A DNA stretch of 64,000 nucleotides from an uncultured Marinifilum sp. (lineage in GTDB: Bacteria > Bacteroidota > Bacteroidia > Bacteroidales > Marinifilaceae), in NCBI RefSeq assembly GCF_963677195.1, contig NZ_OY781918.1, positions 310,001 through 374,000 on the forward strand, read 5' to 3'. This document shows, piece after piece, positions 36,673-47,448 of the stretch. The notes beneath the pieces were generated by a model that worked only from the letters and a program-made list of their open reading frames with translations, had not been told where the DNA came from and searched no databases. Position 1 is the first letter of the stretch. Each line of letters begins with the position of its first letter. The translations under genes were made by a program, and so were the position numbers.

Positions 36673-37545
36673 ATGAAAAAACAGAATAAAAATATTAACT
36701 CAGGTTCGGATCTGGACTTTTTAAATTCACTTCCGAAAATCGAACTTAGCTATTCCAAATCTAAGCAAGAGGCTTGGAAAGAACTTTCGGCTCTTACCTC
36801 TGTGTCGAAACCAAAAGCAAAAACCATTTCACTTGCGTGGATAAAATATGCAGCTGCTGCCTGTATTTTAATAGTACTAGGTTTAAGTAGTTTTATTTAT
36901 ACATATACAACAACAATAAATTGCCCTAAGGGCGAGCATTTAAGTGTTGTATTACCCGATAATTCGAAAGTGGAATTAAATGCAAACTCGAGCCTTTCGT
37001 ACAAACCATATTGGTGGAACTATTCCCGAAAAGTAAAATTCGAAGGAGAAGCATTTTTCGATATCACTAAAGGGAGCAAATTCGAAATTGAATCGAACTA
37101 TGGTAAAACTTTTATTTTAGGAACAAGTTTTAATATTTATGCTCGAGGCAATAAATACAAAGTAACCTGCTACACAGGAAAAGTAAAAGTCGTATCAACA
37201 GCTACTTCCGATAAAATTTTATTATTACCCAACGATCATGCATTCCTAACAAAAAATGGAAAACTAAAAGTTTTTAAAGATGAAAAAGCCAGCGAGAAAA
37301 TTCTTTGGCGCGAACACTTATTCCTGTTTACAAATACTCCTTTAAAAACAGTTTTTGAAGAAATTGAACTACAATATGATATAAATATCGTAGAAAAGGG
37401 TAAATTTAATCAAACGCATACCGGTAACTTTGGCAAAGAAAAATCTGTTGAAAAGGTATTATATAATGTTTGTATGCCTAATGGTTTAAAATTTGTGAAG
37501 GGACCTGGAAAAAATTATATTATAACCAAAATTCCCCCTAAGTGA
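36673..37545 (+). CDS. FecR-type anti-sigma factor
   Basis: The product has 290 residues: cytoplasmic N-terminal part (1-54), one membrane segment (about 57-77), then the periplasmic FecR domain with the signature VVLPDNSKVELNANS and the KVKFEGEAFFDI strand, and a C-terminal domain contacting the receptor STN region. It starts right after the sigma gene and overlaps the receptor start by 4 nt (GTGA). Confidence 0.93.
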   Translation: MKKQNKNINSGSDLDFLNSLPKIELSYSKSKQEAWKELSALTSVSKPKAKTISLAWIKYAAAACILIVLGLSSFIYTYTTTINCPKGEHLSVVLPDNSKVELNANSSLSYKPYWWNYSRKVKFEGEAFFDITKGSKFEIESNYGKTFILGTSFNIYARGNKYKVTCYTGKVKVVSTATSDKILLLPNDHAFLTKNGKLKVFKDEKASEKILWREHLFLFTNTPLKTVFEEIELQYDINIVEKGKFNQTHTGNFGKEKSVEKVLYNVCMPNGLKFVKGPGKNYIITKIPPK

Positions 37546-40031
37546 AACAGTTTATAGCCCTTATATTCTTTTTTTATGGATTACAAATTACTAATGCTCA
37601 GAAAATTACATTAAATACAGAAGAAAAATCTTTAAGTAAAATTCTTATTGAACTTAGAGATAAGTACGATTACCAATTTTCATACAATAACGATTTAATA
37701 TCCTCTTATACTCTTAGTGTAAACAAATCGTTCTCTTCAAAAGAGAAAGCAATTGCTTACCTTTTAAAACAATTCCCCCTTAATTATGAACTTTCGGGCG
37801 ATGTTTTTCTAATCTATCCCGAAAAAAAAATTAAACAGTATCGCATTTTTGGTCAGTTTCTCGACAAAGAAAGTCTAGAGCCTCTTCCTTTTTCACATTT
37901 ATCGGTTAACGGACAACAAATGGCTACCGACGAAATGGGTAACTTTTCTTTCACCTCGCAAACCGATAGTATTTATCGTGTTCTTGCCTCTCATTTAGGT
38001 TATTTTATACACGATACTATTGTTAGATATGGCGATAATCAGAAATTTTATCTTACAGCAGCAACTACCGATTTAGACGAAGTAATTGTAAGCGATAAAA
38101 TTGTTCAAACCTTTATTAAAGAAAATAATCAGGCCGGAAACTTAAAATTAAACCATAAAATTGCAGGTTTTTTACCTACAAACAACGATAATTCTGTTTT
38201 TGAATTATTACGCTTACAACCAGGAATTTTGGCAGCAGGAGAACAAAAAAACGATATCAGTATTTGGGGATCTTACGAAGGTGAAAGTCAGGTTTTATTC
38301 GATGATATTACCCTATGGGGACTAAAAAACTTTTATGAAGATATTGGTCCTGTAAACCCTTTGGTTGTTAAAAATATTGAAGTTCTTAAAGGTGGATACG
38401 ATGCCCGATATGGCGACAGAATTGGCGGAATTGTTCATATTACTGGCAAAAATGGTAGCAAAATAAAACCTACTCTTAATTTAACTTTAAATAATATTAC
38501 TGCCAGTGGATCTTACGAACAACCTATCGGAAAAAAATCTTCGCTTCTATTAGCATTTCGACATACTTATTACAATTTATTTAAAAACGAGCAAATTAAA
38601 TTTGCTTCATCAAATTCAAATTCCGATCAGCTAAATAATCAAGCCTTTTCGGCTTTTAATTTAGATGTAGCTCCTAAATATAAATTTCGCGATGCAAACG
38701 TAAAATTTTCAAGCAACTGGCAAAATGGAGATCAATTAAGCATTAGCCTTTTGGGTGGTGAAGATCGTTACTCATACGATATTACCAATAAAAATTTTAC
38801 AAATGCAAAAAAACACAGATTCGAAGGAAGTTATCAATACGGAGGATCGGTAAAATATAATAAAGTTTGGAACAATGGTAACTCCACAGCTATTTCCGTT
38901 TCAAGATCCGAACTCGATAAAGAAACTACCGACCAAACTATTATTGAAAATGATCGATTTAATTACCTGAGAATACGAAAAGATGACCGATCGTATAATA
39001 AGATTGAAGAATACAGAGCAAAATTAATGAACCGATTTATTCTATCGGAAAATCTGACAATAGAAACCGGTATTAATTACACGCAAAATAATGTAGACTT
39101 AAAAGAAGATTCTCTTGGCATAAACATTCTCCATATCAACTCTAAGATTGACAAATTTGGGGTATATTTTCAGAATATTTTTAATATCAATAAAAGTATT
39201 GCACTTAAAACAGGTTTTCAGGCAAATTATCCGCTAAGCTTAAAAAAACTTTATTGGGAACCACGAGCTTCGCTTAGCATAAAAGCCAACGACGAACTTT
39301 CATTTAACGGAGCTTTTGGCTTGTACAAACAATTTATTTCTAAAAGTTCGGTTCTTAGTAATAATGGTAGTTACCGATACATTTGGGTAGGCTCAGATGA
39401 AAATATTCCTGTTGTTAAAGCAGAACATTATGTTTTAGGAGGTTCCTTCCACCGAAACAACTTTACATTTAGTCTTGAAGGATATTATAAAAAAACCAAT
39501 GGACATACTCGGTACTATAAGTATAGAACACTAGAAAATATTTCGCTAGGTAAAAGCAAAAGCTATGGTATCGATTTGTTTGCTAAAAAAGATTTTGGAG
39601 AACATACTTTCTGGATTTCGTACTCCTTGAGTAAAACCAAAGAAAATTTTGATTATTTCCGGGAAGAAGGCGAATATGTAAGAGCATTACACGATCAAAC
39701 ACACGAAATTAAAACTGCTGGTTTACTGTCCTTAAAACCATTTTATTTATCGGCAAATTATATTTATGGGTCGGGTTTTCCTATATTCTCTGCTTATAAT
39801 ACAATTATATCAGAACCTAATTACCAAAGATTAGATGCAGCGATAATCTATAAATTTAAAGTTAAAAAGCTAAAATCGGAAGTTGGTATTCTATTTCATA
39901 ATATTCTAGATAAGAAGAATATTACCACAGAATCGTTCGAAAAGGTTCCCTTAAACCAAATTAATAGCATTAATGTATATACCGAAACTGTTCCTAGTTC
40001 AATTCGTCTTTATTTTAAAATTTCGATTTAA
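37542..40031 (+). CDS. TonB-dependent outer-membrane receptor with STN signalling domain
   Basis: The product has 829 residues and a GTG start overlapping the FecR stop. Signal peptide 1-19 (ITNA-Q); STN/secretin domain about 22-90; carboxypeptidase-like beta domain about 97-175; plug about 190-310, with the conserved VLKGGYDARYGDRIGGIVHIT end; then a 22-strand barrel to the C-terminus ending IRLYFKISI. The STN domain couples ligand binding to FecR and the sigma factor. No SusD gene follows, so the ligand could be a siderophore, peptide or small glycan rather than a polysaccharide; the sequence does not decide. Confidence 0.93.
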   Translation: MKQFIALIFFFYGLQITNAQKITLNTEEKSLSKILIELRDKYDYQFSYNNDLISSYTLSVNKSFSSKEKAIAYLLKQFPLNYELSGDVFLIYPEKKIKQYRIFGQFLDKESLEPLPFSHLSVNGQQMATDEMGNFSFTSQTDSIYRVLASHLGYFIHDTIVRYGDNQKFYLTAATTDLDEVIVSDKIVQTFIKENNQAGNLKLNHKIAGFLPTNNDNSVFELLRLQPGILAAGEQKNDISIWGSYEGESQVLFDDITLWGLKNFYEDIGPVNPLVVKNIEVLKGGYDARYGDRIGGIVHITGKNGSKIKPTLNLTLNNITASGSYEQPIGKKSSLLLAFRHTYYNLFKNEQIKFASSNSNSDQLNNQAFSAFNLDVAPKYKFRDANVKFSSNWQNGDQLSISLLGGEDRYSYDITNKNFTNAKKHRFEGSYQYGGSVKYNKVWNNGNSTAISVSRSELDKETTDQTIIENDRFNYLRIRKDDRSYNKIEEYRAKLMNRFILSENLTIETGINYTQNNVDLKEDSLGINILHINSKIDKFGVYFQNIFNINKSIALKTGFQANYPLSLKKLYWEPRASLSIKANDELSFNGAFGLYKQFISKSSVLSNNGSYRYIWVGSDENIPVVKAEHYVLGGSFHRNNFTFSLEGYYKKTNGHTRYYKYRTLENISLGKSKSYGIDLFAKKDFGEHTFWISYSLSKTKENFDYFREEGEYVRALHDQTHEIKTAGLLSLKPFYLSANYIYGSGFPIFSAYNTIISEPNYQRLDAAIIYKFKVKKLKSEVGILFHNILDKKNITTESFEKVPLNQINSINVYTETVPSSIRLYFKISI

Positions 40032-40428
40032 AATTCATACAAAAAAAATACCGGACAAGAAAATATTCCTGTCCGGCAATCACAACTAAATATTAAAACA
40101 TAATCAAAAAGATGGTCAAATTGAGTATACCTTGTCATTAAAAACTTTTTTAAAGGTATATATAACAAGAAGAATCTAAGCGATCCGATAAAGTTTGGAA
40201 TGTTTCTTTAAAAAGTATAATCACACCTAACTTACTTTTAAACTACTAATTCTAACGGATTGGATTTGTTTGATAACAAACAAGCCAAAAAGAAATATAA
40301 AATCCTCACTCACCGTCACAACTTAGCTTCTTCATGTTGGTTAATAGTCAGATTCTTAAAAGCACAAGGGGGATAGTGCTTTTAATTCACTGTCTAAAGC
40401 AATTGAGTTAACAATCACAAATGGTTTT
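40032..40428. other. 397-nt intergenic region
   Basis: No gene is seen apart from the hairpin at 40041-40077. The DNA lies between the convergent receptor gene and a short minus-strand gene. Confidence 0.5.
40041..40077 (-). terminator. Hairpin terminator downstream of the receptor gene, minus-oriented T run
   Basis: CCGGACA and TGTCCGG (40051-40057, 40070-40076) form a 7-bp GC-rich stem. The A run at 40041-40048 gives a T run only on the minus strand, but the stem may also end the receptor transcript. Confidence 0.6.
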
Positions 40429-40791
40429 TCAAAGTACATTGTCACCAGAAACTTCTTCGAAACAACTCTTTAAAGTGTCGATTCGTTTCCGATAAATTGG
40501 AGCTTTCGTAGAACTTACAGGCTTATCCTTAAGTTTAACAACAATTTCGTGTTTAAAGTTTTCAAGCTCTTCTCCACTAATTGTTTCTTTTATTGATTTA
40601 ACAACACTTTCTAAATCAATTAAATCGGCAAATTTTTCAACAATAACTTTTTCTACTTCTATTGCCTGATTACGACTTAAATTATGTAAATCTTTATTTA
40701 CTCCAATACATTCAAGAGCGTGATTTAATCCAATAATTATTTCAGGTTTATCAGAATTTGTTAATTTTGATAACAGATTTGTTGTAAGCAT
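40429..40791 (-). CDS. Hypothetical small helical protein
   Basis: The product has 120 residues, charged and mostly helical by composition, with no signal peptide or membrane segment and no motif known to me. It is alone on the minus strand between a receptor gene and a long helical-protein gene. Coding seems likely from its length and from a normal ATG start, but it has not been tied to any family. Confidence 0.6.
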   Translation of the reverse strand: MLTTNLLSKLTNSDKPEIIIGLNHALECIGVNKDLHNLSRNQAIEVEKVIVEKFADLIDLESVVKSIKETISGEELENFKHEIVVKLKDKPVSSTKAPIYRKRIDTLKSCFEEVSGDNVL

Positions 40792-40963
40792 ATTCTGTTT
40801 CTTGTTTAATTTTAAAGTATCATTCTCTTGATTTGATATTTCAAAAGTAAGCGATTAAACAAGTTTGTGAAAATCGTTTTTTAATAGAATATACGAAGTT
40901 CAAACAATATGAAAACTGGAAACCTTACTGTTTTACAAACAGTTAACTTACACATTTATTACA

Positions 40964-42511
40964 ATGCCTAAACAACAAATAGATCCTCTGTTTCAATTAA
41001 TTAAATCGATTTCGAAATCAGAAAAAAGGAATTTTAAATTGTATGCTAACAGAATTAGCAGCGATAAAGAGACAAAATTCTTACAGCTTTTTGATGTTTT
41101 GGATAAAATGGATGAGTATAGCGAACTTATAATATTGAAAAAAGCAAAAGATATTAAGCAATCTCAGCTTCCAAATCTTAAAGCTCATCTTTACAAACAA
41201 CTTCTTACCAGTTTAAGATTAACTCAGGTTAATCACGATATTAGTATTAGTATTCGTGAGCAAATCGATCATGCAAAAGTTTTATACAATAAAGGATTAT
41301 ATCAACAAAGCCTGCGAATTCTGGATAAAACAAAAACATTGGCTCGTAAAAACATGAAAAATATTCTTGTTTTTGAAATTATCCAATTCGAGAAATTAAT
41401 AGAATCGCAATATGTAACCAAGAGTATAGAAAACAGAGCCGAAGAAATAACTCGCGAAGCAAGCCAAATAAGTAAAACCATGGATGGCGTCGTGTTTTTC
41501 TCCAATATGTCGATCCGATTATACGGTTTATATCTTAAGGTGGGATATGTGCGTAACGAAAAAGACATGCTAATGGTTAAGGAATTTTTTAATACCAATC
41601 TTCTTCCATACGATATTCAAACACTTAGCTTTTTCGAGAAACTTTATTTGTACCAATCCTATGTTTGGTATTATTTAATTGTTCAGGATTTTTTAATGTG
41701 CTATAAATATGCTCAAAAATGGGTCGATTTATTCTTAACAAATCCAGAAATGATACCTGTTCATACCGATTTATATCTAAAAGGACTTAATAATGTTTTA
41801 GTAGCCCTATTCTATACAAACCATGTAAGCACCTTTAAGAAAAATTTACGATTACTCCGAAAATTAGAGAAAAAAGATCAGTTCAAACACAATTCCAATT
41901 TAAATATTCTACTCCACATGTTTTTATACGTACATCGTATTAACAGACATTTCATGGAAGGAACATTTAGTAAGGGAATTCACTTGGTTCCGAAAATTGA
42001 GAATTTTCTATTAGAGAATAAAGTTGGCATGGATAACCATCGCGCTTTAGTATTCTACTATAAAATTGCCTGTTTATATTTTGGGAATGGACAATACAAA
42101 GAAGCAATAAAATATCTAAATCGTATTTCCGATGTTCGTGATACTTCGCTTCGTGGCGATATTCATTGTTTTGGCAGAATTCTTAATTTAATTAGTCATT
42201 ACGAACTGGAAAATACCGAATTACTAGAATATCAAATACGGTCTACATATAGATTCCTGGCTAAAATGGATGATTTACAAGAAGTTCAAAAATACATTCT
42301 TCGCTTCCTTAGAAAGCTAAGCTCTATTAGTCCCGATCAGCTAAAAGATGAATTAAAAAAATCGAGAATAGATCTGCAAAAATTAGCTAAAGATCCTTAT
42401 GAAAAAAGGGCTTTTTTATATCTGGATTTAATTTCGTGGCTCGATTCTAAAATTGAAAATCGGCCTGTTCAGGAAGTTATTATGGAAAAAATAGAAAAAA
42501 ATAAAAGATAA
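40964..42511 (+). CDS. Conserved hypothetical helical-repeat protein
   Basis: The product has 515 residues, no signal peptide, and is almost all alpha-helical with TPR-like helix pairs (for example near 95-125, LYNKGLYQQSLRILDKTKTL, and near 345-370, YKIACLYFGNGQYKEAIKYL). Proteins beginning PLFQLIKSISKSEKRNFKLY are found in many Bacteroidota as uncharacterised cytosolic proteins. Scaffold or protein-binding role is likely. A strong terminator follows directly. Confidence 0.8.
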   Translation: MPKQQIDPLFQLIKSISKSEKRNFKLYANRISSDKETKFLQLFDVLDKMDEYSELIILKKAKDIKQSQLPNLKAHLYKQLLTSLRLTQVNHDISISIREQIDHAKVLYNKGLYQQSLRILDKTKTLARKNMKNILVFEIIQFEKLIESQYVTKSIENRAEEITREASQISKTMDGVVFFSNMSIRLYGLYLKVGYVRNEKDMLMVKEFFNTNLLPYDIQTLSFFEKLYLYQSYVWYYLIVQDFLMCYKYAQKWVDLFLTNPEMIPVHTDLYLKGLNNVLVALFYTNHVSTFKKNLRLLRKLEKKDQFKHNSNLNILLHMFLYVHRINRHFMEGTFSKGIHLVPKIENFLLENKVGMDNHRALVFYYKIACLYFGNGQYKEAIKYLNRISDVRDTSLRGDIHCFGRILNLISHYELENTELLEYQIRSTYRFLAKMDDLQEVQKYILRFLRKLSSISPDQLKDELKKSRIDLQKLAKDPYEKRAFLYLDLISWLDSKIENRPVQEVIMEKIEKNKR

Positions 42512-42515
42512 ATTT

Positions 42516-42544
42516 AAGAGGATAATTGCTATCCTCTTTTTTTT
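42516..42544 (+). terminator. Rho-independent terminator
   Basis: AAGAGGATA - ATTGC - TATCCTCTT, followed by a run of T, begins 5 nt after the stop codon of the helical-repeat gene. Confidence 0.9.
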
Positions 42545-42695
42545 ATTCTTTTTGCATACTAAACCTATTTATTTCTGAAAATTCTTGCCATTCTGTTACT
42601 TAATTCAATTTTATTGATTTTACCAATACGTGTACTCCAACATTAAATTGTCATATCTACAAACAACAATAGTTCTTACGATAAAATCAATAAAC

Positions 42696-43328
42696 ATGAA
42701 AAATTTATTAATAATATGCCTTTCCATTTTTGTAAGCAGTTGTGCTAGTTCCTATGTTTCTTTTGAAAATATCGAACAAAGCAAAAAAGCATATCAGCAA
42801 ATTTTTGTTGTAAGTTTATTTAATGATATTAATCTTAAAACCTTAAACGAGACTACTTACGACACATACTTTCGTGATAATATTAATAATATTGCAGATA
42901 TGGATAGCAGAAAAATAATGGAAAACTGCATCTACGATAAAATTGCCAATTCAAGAACTTTACTTACAAAATCTACCGACAAATTTAAAGTAAATGTTGA
43001 TGTAAATTATTCTGATTTTATGCACACTCTTAAAGAATCTCAGTGCAAAGCAATTTTAGTTGTTAATCAAACCTCATATTATTATGAGATAAGTGAAAGA
43101 ATTACCTCAAATGGTGAAATTAGAAAATCGGAAAGTCCCAATGCTGTTTTTCATACTTATTTAGTTGATGTTAAAAGCCTGAAACCTATTTGGGTAGGTA
43201 AAATTTCTTCTTCGGGAACTTCATGGGATTATGCAGGCACCATTTATAATAGCATGAGCAAAAGACTAAATAAAAGATTAATAAAAGAGCATTTTTTAAT
43301 GCCTCCTTTAGTAATTCACAAATACTAA
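42696..43328 (+). CDS. Lipoprotein of unknown function
   Basis: The product has 210 residues from the ATG at 42696, which gives a proper lipoprotein signal (MKNLLIICLSIFVSSC16); an upstream in-frame start at 42630 would hide it. The mature part has a beta-type core (YYYEISERITSNGEIRKSESPN, then FHTYLVDVKSLKPIWVGKISSSG), as in small envelope lipoproteins of the phylum. No function known. It is convergent with groEL, separated by a terminator. Confidence 0.78.
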   Translation: MKNLLIICLSIFVSSCASSYVSFENIEQSKKAYQQIFVVSLFNDINLKTLNETTYDTYFRDNINNIADMDSRKIMENCIYDKIANSRTLLTKSTDKFKVNVDVNYSDFMHTLKESQCKAILVVNQTSYYYEISERITSNGEIRKSESPNAVFHTYLVDVKSLKPIWVGKISSSGTSWDYAGTIYNSMSKRLNKRLIKEHFLMPPLVIHKY

Positions 43329-43352
43329 AAAAGGCGACCAATGGTCGCCTTT
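43327..43352 (-). terminator. Terminator shared by groEL and the lipoprotein gene
   Basis: AAAGGCGACC and GGTCGCCTTT pair perfectly around a 3-nt loop. The A run on the left gives six T on the minus strand, so it mainly ends groESL. Confidence 0.85.
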
Positions 43353-43375
43353 ACAATATATCGATGAAATAAATC

Positions 43376-45013
<1,638 letters not shown>

Positions 45014-45043
45014 TTAATTAATTTTGAAAATTCTTTGTTCAGA

Positions 45044-45322
45044 TTAAACAATGTATAAAATATCCGACTGTGACATTAACAAATAATCTTCGTTGTTAAT
45101 TTCTAACTCTGTACCCGAATATTTACCATAGAAAACAACATCTCCTACTTTGATCTCCATAGGCTCGTCAGTTTTATCAGCACCTGTTAAAACAACTTTC
45201 CCCTTTAATGGTTTTTCCTTTGCTGAGTCTGGAATAATAATACCACTTGCAGTTTTTTCCTCAACTGCGGTTGGCTCAACTAAGATCTTTCCCGCAAGAA
45301 TTTTACCTTTTAATTCTGCCAT
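45044..45322 (-). CDS. groES: Co-chaperonin GroES (10 kDa)
   Basis: The product has 92 residues, forming the lid of the GroEL chamber. The mobile loop (EEKTASGIIIPDSAKEKP) and the YGKYSGTEL beta-strands are typical. First gene of the groES-groEL operon. No CIRCE-like repeat is evident in the AT-rich 185 nt upstream, so heat control must use another signal. Confidence 0.97.
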   Translation of the reverse strand: MAELKGKILAGKILVEPTAVEEKTASGIIIPDSAKEKPLKGKVVLTGADKTDEPMEIKVGDVVFYGKYSGTELEINNEDYLLMSQSDILYIV

Positions 45323-45507
45323 TTTTCAAAATATTTAAAGTTATTATTTACATTTTCGACTCACCCTCCTTCATATTCTGTGCCAATCGAATTTTATTGA
45401 CAATATTTCAGAATATAAAAGAACTGATAAAGCTATATCTTCCTATGAATTCACATATATAAAAAAAAGAAATATAAATATACTGAATTACAATAAGATA
45501 TAAGTGC

Positions 45508-45541
45508 AAAAAAAATGTCAATATGTATGACATACTGACAT
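45508..45541 (-). terminator. Rho-independent terminator of secG
   Basis: On the minus strand TGTCA-G-TATG pairs with CATA-T-TGACA and is followed by eight T, 23 nt after the secG stop. Confidence 0.8.
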
Positions 45542-45563
45542 TTTGCTTAATTAAGCTAATATC

Positions 45564-45905
45564 TTAATTTGCTGTATCCTGTGAAGTTACTGCAGCATCT
45601 GTTGGGAAAGCAGGCATTTCAGGAGTAGTTTCCTGTTCTTGCAATTGTTGTTCTATTGCAGACCTGTCTTCTCTTACTTCCTCTTTATCGATTGTTAACA
45701 CTGAACCAAGACAAAGAAGTAATAAAGCTACAGCTAAACCCCAAGTTGCTTTTTCAAGAAAATCGGTAGTTTTTTTAACCCCCATAATCTGATTAGAAGA
45801 CGAAAAGTTAGATGCTAATCCACCTCCTTTTGAGTTTTGTACTAATACGATTAACACCAATAGCACACAAACAATTAAAATCAATACTGAAACAATGGTA
45901 TACAT
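45564..45905 (-). CDS. secG: Preprotein translocase subunit SecG
   Basis: SecG is the small accessory subunit of the SecYEG channel. The product has 113 residues with two membrane segments (3-22 and 53-72) and the conserved loop VLVQNSKGGGLASNF. The C-terminal Glu/Gln/Pro-rich tail is common in Bacteroidota SecG. It is the last gene of the minus-strand run sigma54 regulator - lptE - TPR protein - secG. Confidence 0.93.
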   Translation of the reverse strand: MYTIVSVLILIVCVLLVLIVLVQNSKGGGLASNFSSSNQIMGVKKTTDFLEKATWGLAVALLLLCLGSVLTIDKEEVREDRSAIEQQLQEQETTPEMPAFPTDAAVTSQDTAN

Positions 45906-45917
45906 ACTTATATTTAT

Positions 45918-46895
45918 TTACTGTTTTTTTAATTTTTCTATTTTCTCAATCTGACTCGCAAAGTAAACGTTTTTTTCGGGATTTTTCAACACTAATTTCT
46001 GATAAACCGAAATTGCTTTATCGAAAAGCTTCTGTTTCACATATATAGATGCTAAAGTTTCACTCATAAAACCGTCATTTTCACGTATACTGTCCTTCGA
46101 AATATCTTCTTGTTTATCAACAACTTTTACATTTCGCTGAATATTTGGCTCATTCTGAATAAAATTATCAATAAGATCATTACTTTTTAATGATTTATTC
46201 TTCTTTTTAGTTGAATTATCATGCTCATTTTCGGAAGACACTTCTACTTCTTTACTTATTTTTTTACTACTCGAATTAGCGGATAATTTAGTTTCTTCTG
46301 TTAAATTTTCGTCAGAAAGTGTATATAAATTTCCACCATAGCCAATATGATAAACTTCTGTGGCCGAAATTAAGAGATCTTCTTTTGTCGAATCCTTCTC
46401 CTTGTTTTCTAATTTTTCAGATTCTGAAAGTTCGAGAATATCTCCCTCACTATCAATTGTTGCAGATTGATAATCCTGTTCTTTCGTTTCCTCTATCTCC
46501 AATCCCTCCGAAAACTCAAATATCTCATCCTTATTAATCTCTTTATTTTCTTCCTCTTTTTCTCGACAATCTGAATCTGATACAAATGTTTTTACAACTT
46601 CATTCTCTTGATAATTGGTAACATTTGTATCTTTTCCCTCTTGTTTGAAAACCTGAAATTTAAGTCTATTATTTAGTAAAAGAAAAAGCTGTCGCCTATC
46701 CGAAATTTGCAGAGAAGAATTCTGCAATTCCTCCTTAAAACGAATGCTTTTATTATCGTTTAAATTCTTTAGCAATAAAACATGAGCAAGCTCAAAAAAA
46801 GGATATCTGTTAGTAAGGTCTTTTAATTCCCTATAACTATTCTTATCCATTTTCTTTAAATCTTTAACCCAATTCTGTAACATGCTTTGCTCCAT
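45918..46895 (-). CDS. TPR-like protein upstream of secG
   Basis: The product has 325 residues. Residues 1-85 are helical (NWVKDLKKMDKNSYRELKDL), the middle (about 95-255) is a strongly acidic, low-complexity linker, and the last ~45 residues form a TPR pair (LASIYVKQKLFDKAISVYQKL). Its place between lptE and secG is kept in the phylum. It starts 5 nt after lptE stops. Function unknown; a scaffold is likely. Confidence 0.75.
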   Translation of the reverse strand: MEQSMLQNWVKDLKKMDKNSYRELKDLTNRYPFFELAHVLLLKNLNDNKSIRFKEELQNSSLQISDRRQLFLLLNNRLKFQVFKQEGKDTNVTNYQENEVVKTFVSDSDCREKEEENKEINKDEIFEFSEGLEIEETKEQDYQSATIDSEGDILELSESEKLENKEKDSTKEDLLISATEVYHIGYGGNLYTLSDENLTEETKLSANSSSKKISKEVEVSSENEHDNSTKKKNKSLKSNDLIDNFIQNEPNIQRNVKVVDKQEDISKDSIRENDGFMSETLASIYVKQKLFDKAISVYQKLVLKNPEKNVYFASQIEKIEKLKKQ

Positions 46896-46900
46896 AATTA

Positions 46901-47413
46901 TTACCAGTTTACAACTGCTTCGTTGTAAATATCATCAATAATTTGTTCTAAAATTTCTTCTAATAATGAATCTTCAACATCGGTTAACTGCTTTGTACTA
47001 TCGTAATCGGCAAAAGCAGAAAAACTCTTATCAAAGTCGTTTTCACTTTCTATTTCGTTGGTAAAACGAACTTTTATAGTTACCGTTAAACGGTTGGTCG
47101 CTGCAATTTCATCAGCTTTAATATCTAATGCCTGAGTTCTATAACCAGTTATCTCTCCCTCAAAATTAAGATGACCTTCTGCATCTACAATTTCGTCTAA
47201 AGATGTCTGATTTCTAAATTTTTCTTTTAATTCTTCTACAAATTGATCGCTTAAGTTTGGATTAACCAAAGGAGCACGATTTGGAAAATATTGTACCGAA
47301 AAAGTTTTTACACTCGTTGATAAGGTACCTCCGGTAAAAGAGTAGGATACTTTGCAGGCAGTAAAAACAGCAGCTATAGCAATACTTATTATTATAAACT
47401 TAATCTTATTCAT
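46901..47413 (-). CDS. lptE: LPS assembly lipoprotein LptE
   Basis: LptE plugs the LptD barrel that places LPS in the outer membrane. The product has 170 residues with a lipoprotein signal (AAVFTAC20) and the pattern CKVSYSFTGGTLS typical of Bacteroidota LptE, then a small alpha/beta domain. It lies 35 nt after the sigma54 regulator gene, in the usual order for the phylum. Confidence 0.88.
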   Translation of the reverse strand: MNKIKFIIISIAIAAVFTACKVSYSFTGGTLSTSVKTFSVQYFPNRAPLVNPNLSDQFVEELKEKFRNQTSLDEIVDAEGHLNFEGEITGYRTQALDIKADEIAATNRLTVTIKVRFTNEIESENDFDKSFSAFADYDSTKQLTDVEDSLLEEILEQIIDDIYNEAVVNW

Positions 47414-47448
47414 ATATTGAAAATAAAAATAACAATAATTTGTTAATA

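Noticed and set aside
45323..45507. CIRCE-type operator upstream of groES
   Set aside because: No TTAGCACTC-N9-GAGTGCTAA-like repeat was found in this stretch.
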